Assembly (NCBI GenBank): GCA_937967725.1
Contig: CALBSY010000509.1
Location: forward strand, 1-6,258
Source: an uncultured Alphaproteobacteria bacterium
Lineage (GTDB): Bacteria > Pseudomonadota > Alphaproteobacteria > Caulobacterales > Aquidulcibacteraceae
Direction: 5' to 3'
Length of the DNA stretch: 6,258 bases
Within the stretch, counting starts at the first letter, position 1. Every line of letters starts with the position of its first letter. The notes under the pieces were generated by a model, which saw only the letters and a list, made by a program, of their open reading frames with translations, was not told the origin of the DNA and did no database searches. Below, piece by piece: positions 5,795-6,258 of this stretch. A program made the translations under genes and the position numbers.

Positions 5795-6258
5795 TCAGAG
5801 GTACTTCACCTTGACGATCTCGTACGACTTGGCGCCGCCTGGGGCCATCACTTCGACCACGTCGCCTTCTTCCTTGCCGATCATCGCGCGCGCCATCGGG
5901 GAGGAGATCGAAATCTTGCCGGCCTTCACGTCGGACTCGTCCTCGCCCACGATCTTGTACTTCGACTTGTCGCCGGAATCCTCGTCGAGCAGGGTCACGG
6001 TCGCGCCGAATTTGACCTGCTTTCCGGAAAGCTTGGAGACGTCGATGACCTGGGCGCGGGCGATCTTATCCTCGATGTCGGCCACGCGCGTCTCGATGAA
6101 AGCCTGGCGCTCTTTCGCCGCATGGTATTCGGCGTTCTCGGAGAGGTCGCCATGGCTGCGCGCCTCCGCAATCGCCTGGATCACGGTGGGGCGCTCTTGC
6201 GTCTTGAGACGCTTCAGTTCTGCGTCGAGGGCCTGATAACCCTCGGCGGTCATTGGTA
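5795..6258 (-). CDS. greA: Transcription elongation factor GreA (5' end at window edge)
   Basis: GreA binds the RNA polymerase secondary channel and stimulates cleavage of backtracked transcripts. The N-terminal coiled coil runs from [17 protein letters not shown] and carries the tip motif [15 protein letters not shown]. The C-terminal FKBP-like domain follows ([30 protein letters not shown], ending VKVKYL). The first ATG in the window (6253) is probably internal. The codon before it is CCA (Pro), and GreA proteins usually begin M-x-x-(I/V)-P-M-T. Counting from that internal Met, the catalytic-tip acidic residues are D36 and E39, exactly 5 short of E. coli D41 and E44. The true start therefore lies about 10 bases past the right edge. 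The gene is followed closely by the ELM1-family gene. Confidence 0.97.
   Translation of the reverse strand, partial: PMTAEGYQALDAELKRLKTQERPTVIQAIAEARSHGDLSENAEYHAAKERQAFIETRVADIEDKIARAQVIDVSKLSGKQVKFGATVTLLDEDSGDKSKYKIVGEDESDVKAGKISISSPMARAMIGKEEGDVVEVMAPGGAKSYEIVKVKYL

Noticed and set aside
1..6258. CRISPR arrays, tRNA or rRNA genes, insertion sequences, attachment sites
   Set aside because: No spaced repeats, cloverleaf-like segments, transposase motifs or terminal repeats were seen reading either strand.

Overview
The window is GC-rich, densely coded DNA with alphaproteobacterial-type genes. The thioredoxin reductase, GreA, bacterial ELM1-family protein and ArsI/ArsC versions all read like those of Alphaproteobacteria, possibly the Caulobacterales/Hyphomonadaceae side. 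That placement rests on remembered sequence style, not on a search.

Layout. (1) Positions 1-1533, minus strand: a two-gene unit encoding an exported DUF2141 protein and, through a TGATG stop/start overlap, a Tat-exported carotenoid-oxygenase-family enzyme whose C-terminus runs off the left edge. (2) 1674-2660, minus strand: trxB, thioredoxin reductase. (3) 2661-2803: a divergent intergenic region with the window's most AT-rich stretch, next to the arsR start. (4) 2804-4846, plus strand: a tightly coupled arsenic-resistance operon arsR-arsI-arsC-aqpS, each junction being a 4-base ATGA or GTGA overlap. (5) 4768-5772 and 5795-6258, minus strand: an ELM1-family protein and, upstream of it, greA, which is cut by the right edge just before its start codon.

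How the genes work together. ArsR is an As(III)-responsive repressor of the C-terminal-cysteine type. ArsI cleaves the C-As bond of trivalent methylarsenicals, giving As(III). ArsC reduces As(V) to As(III) with thioredoxin, whose reductase (TrxB) is encoded divergently next door. The As(III) made by both enzymes should leave through the AqpS-type channel.

The most notable observation is that the aqpS reading frame contains a single in-frame TAG (4610-4612), exactly where homologues usually have Tyr. It is followed by 77 more sense codons in the same frame, carrying the second NPA motif and the last membrane helix. The operon would therefore make As(III) but lack its own exit channel, unless the stop is read through or another exporter exists elsewhere. 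A second oddity is in TrxB, where the normally invariant Gly-Asp of the C-terminal FAD-binding motif appears shifted by one residue. The plus-strand ars cassette also sits between minus-strand housekeeping genes (greA, ELM1, trxB), which suggests it was inserted.
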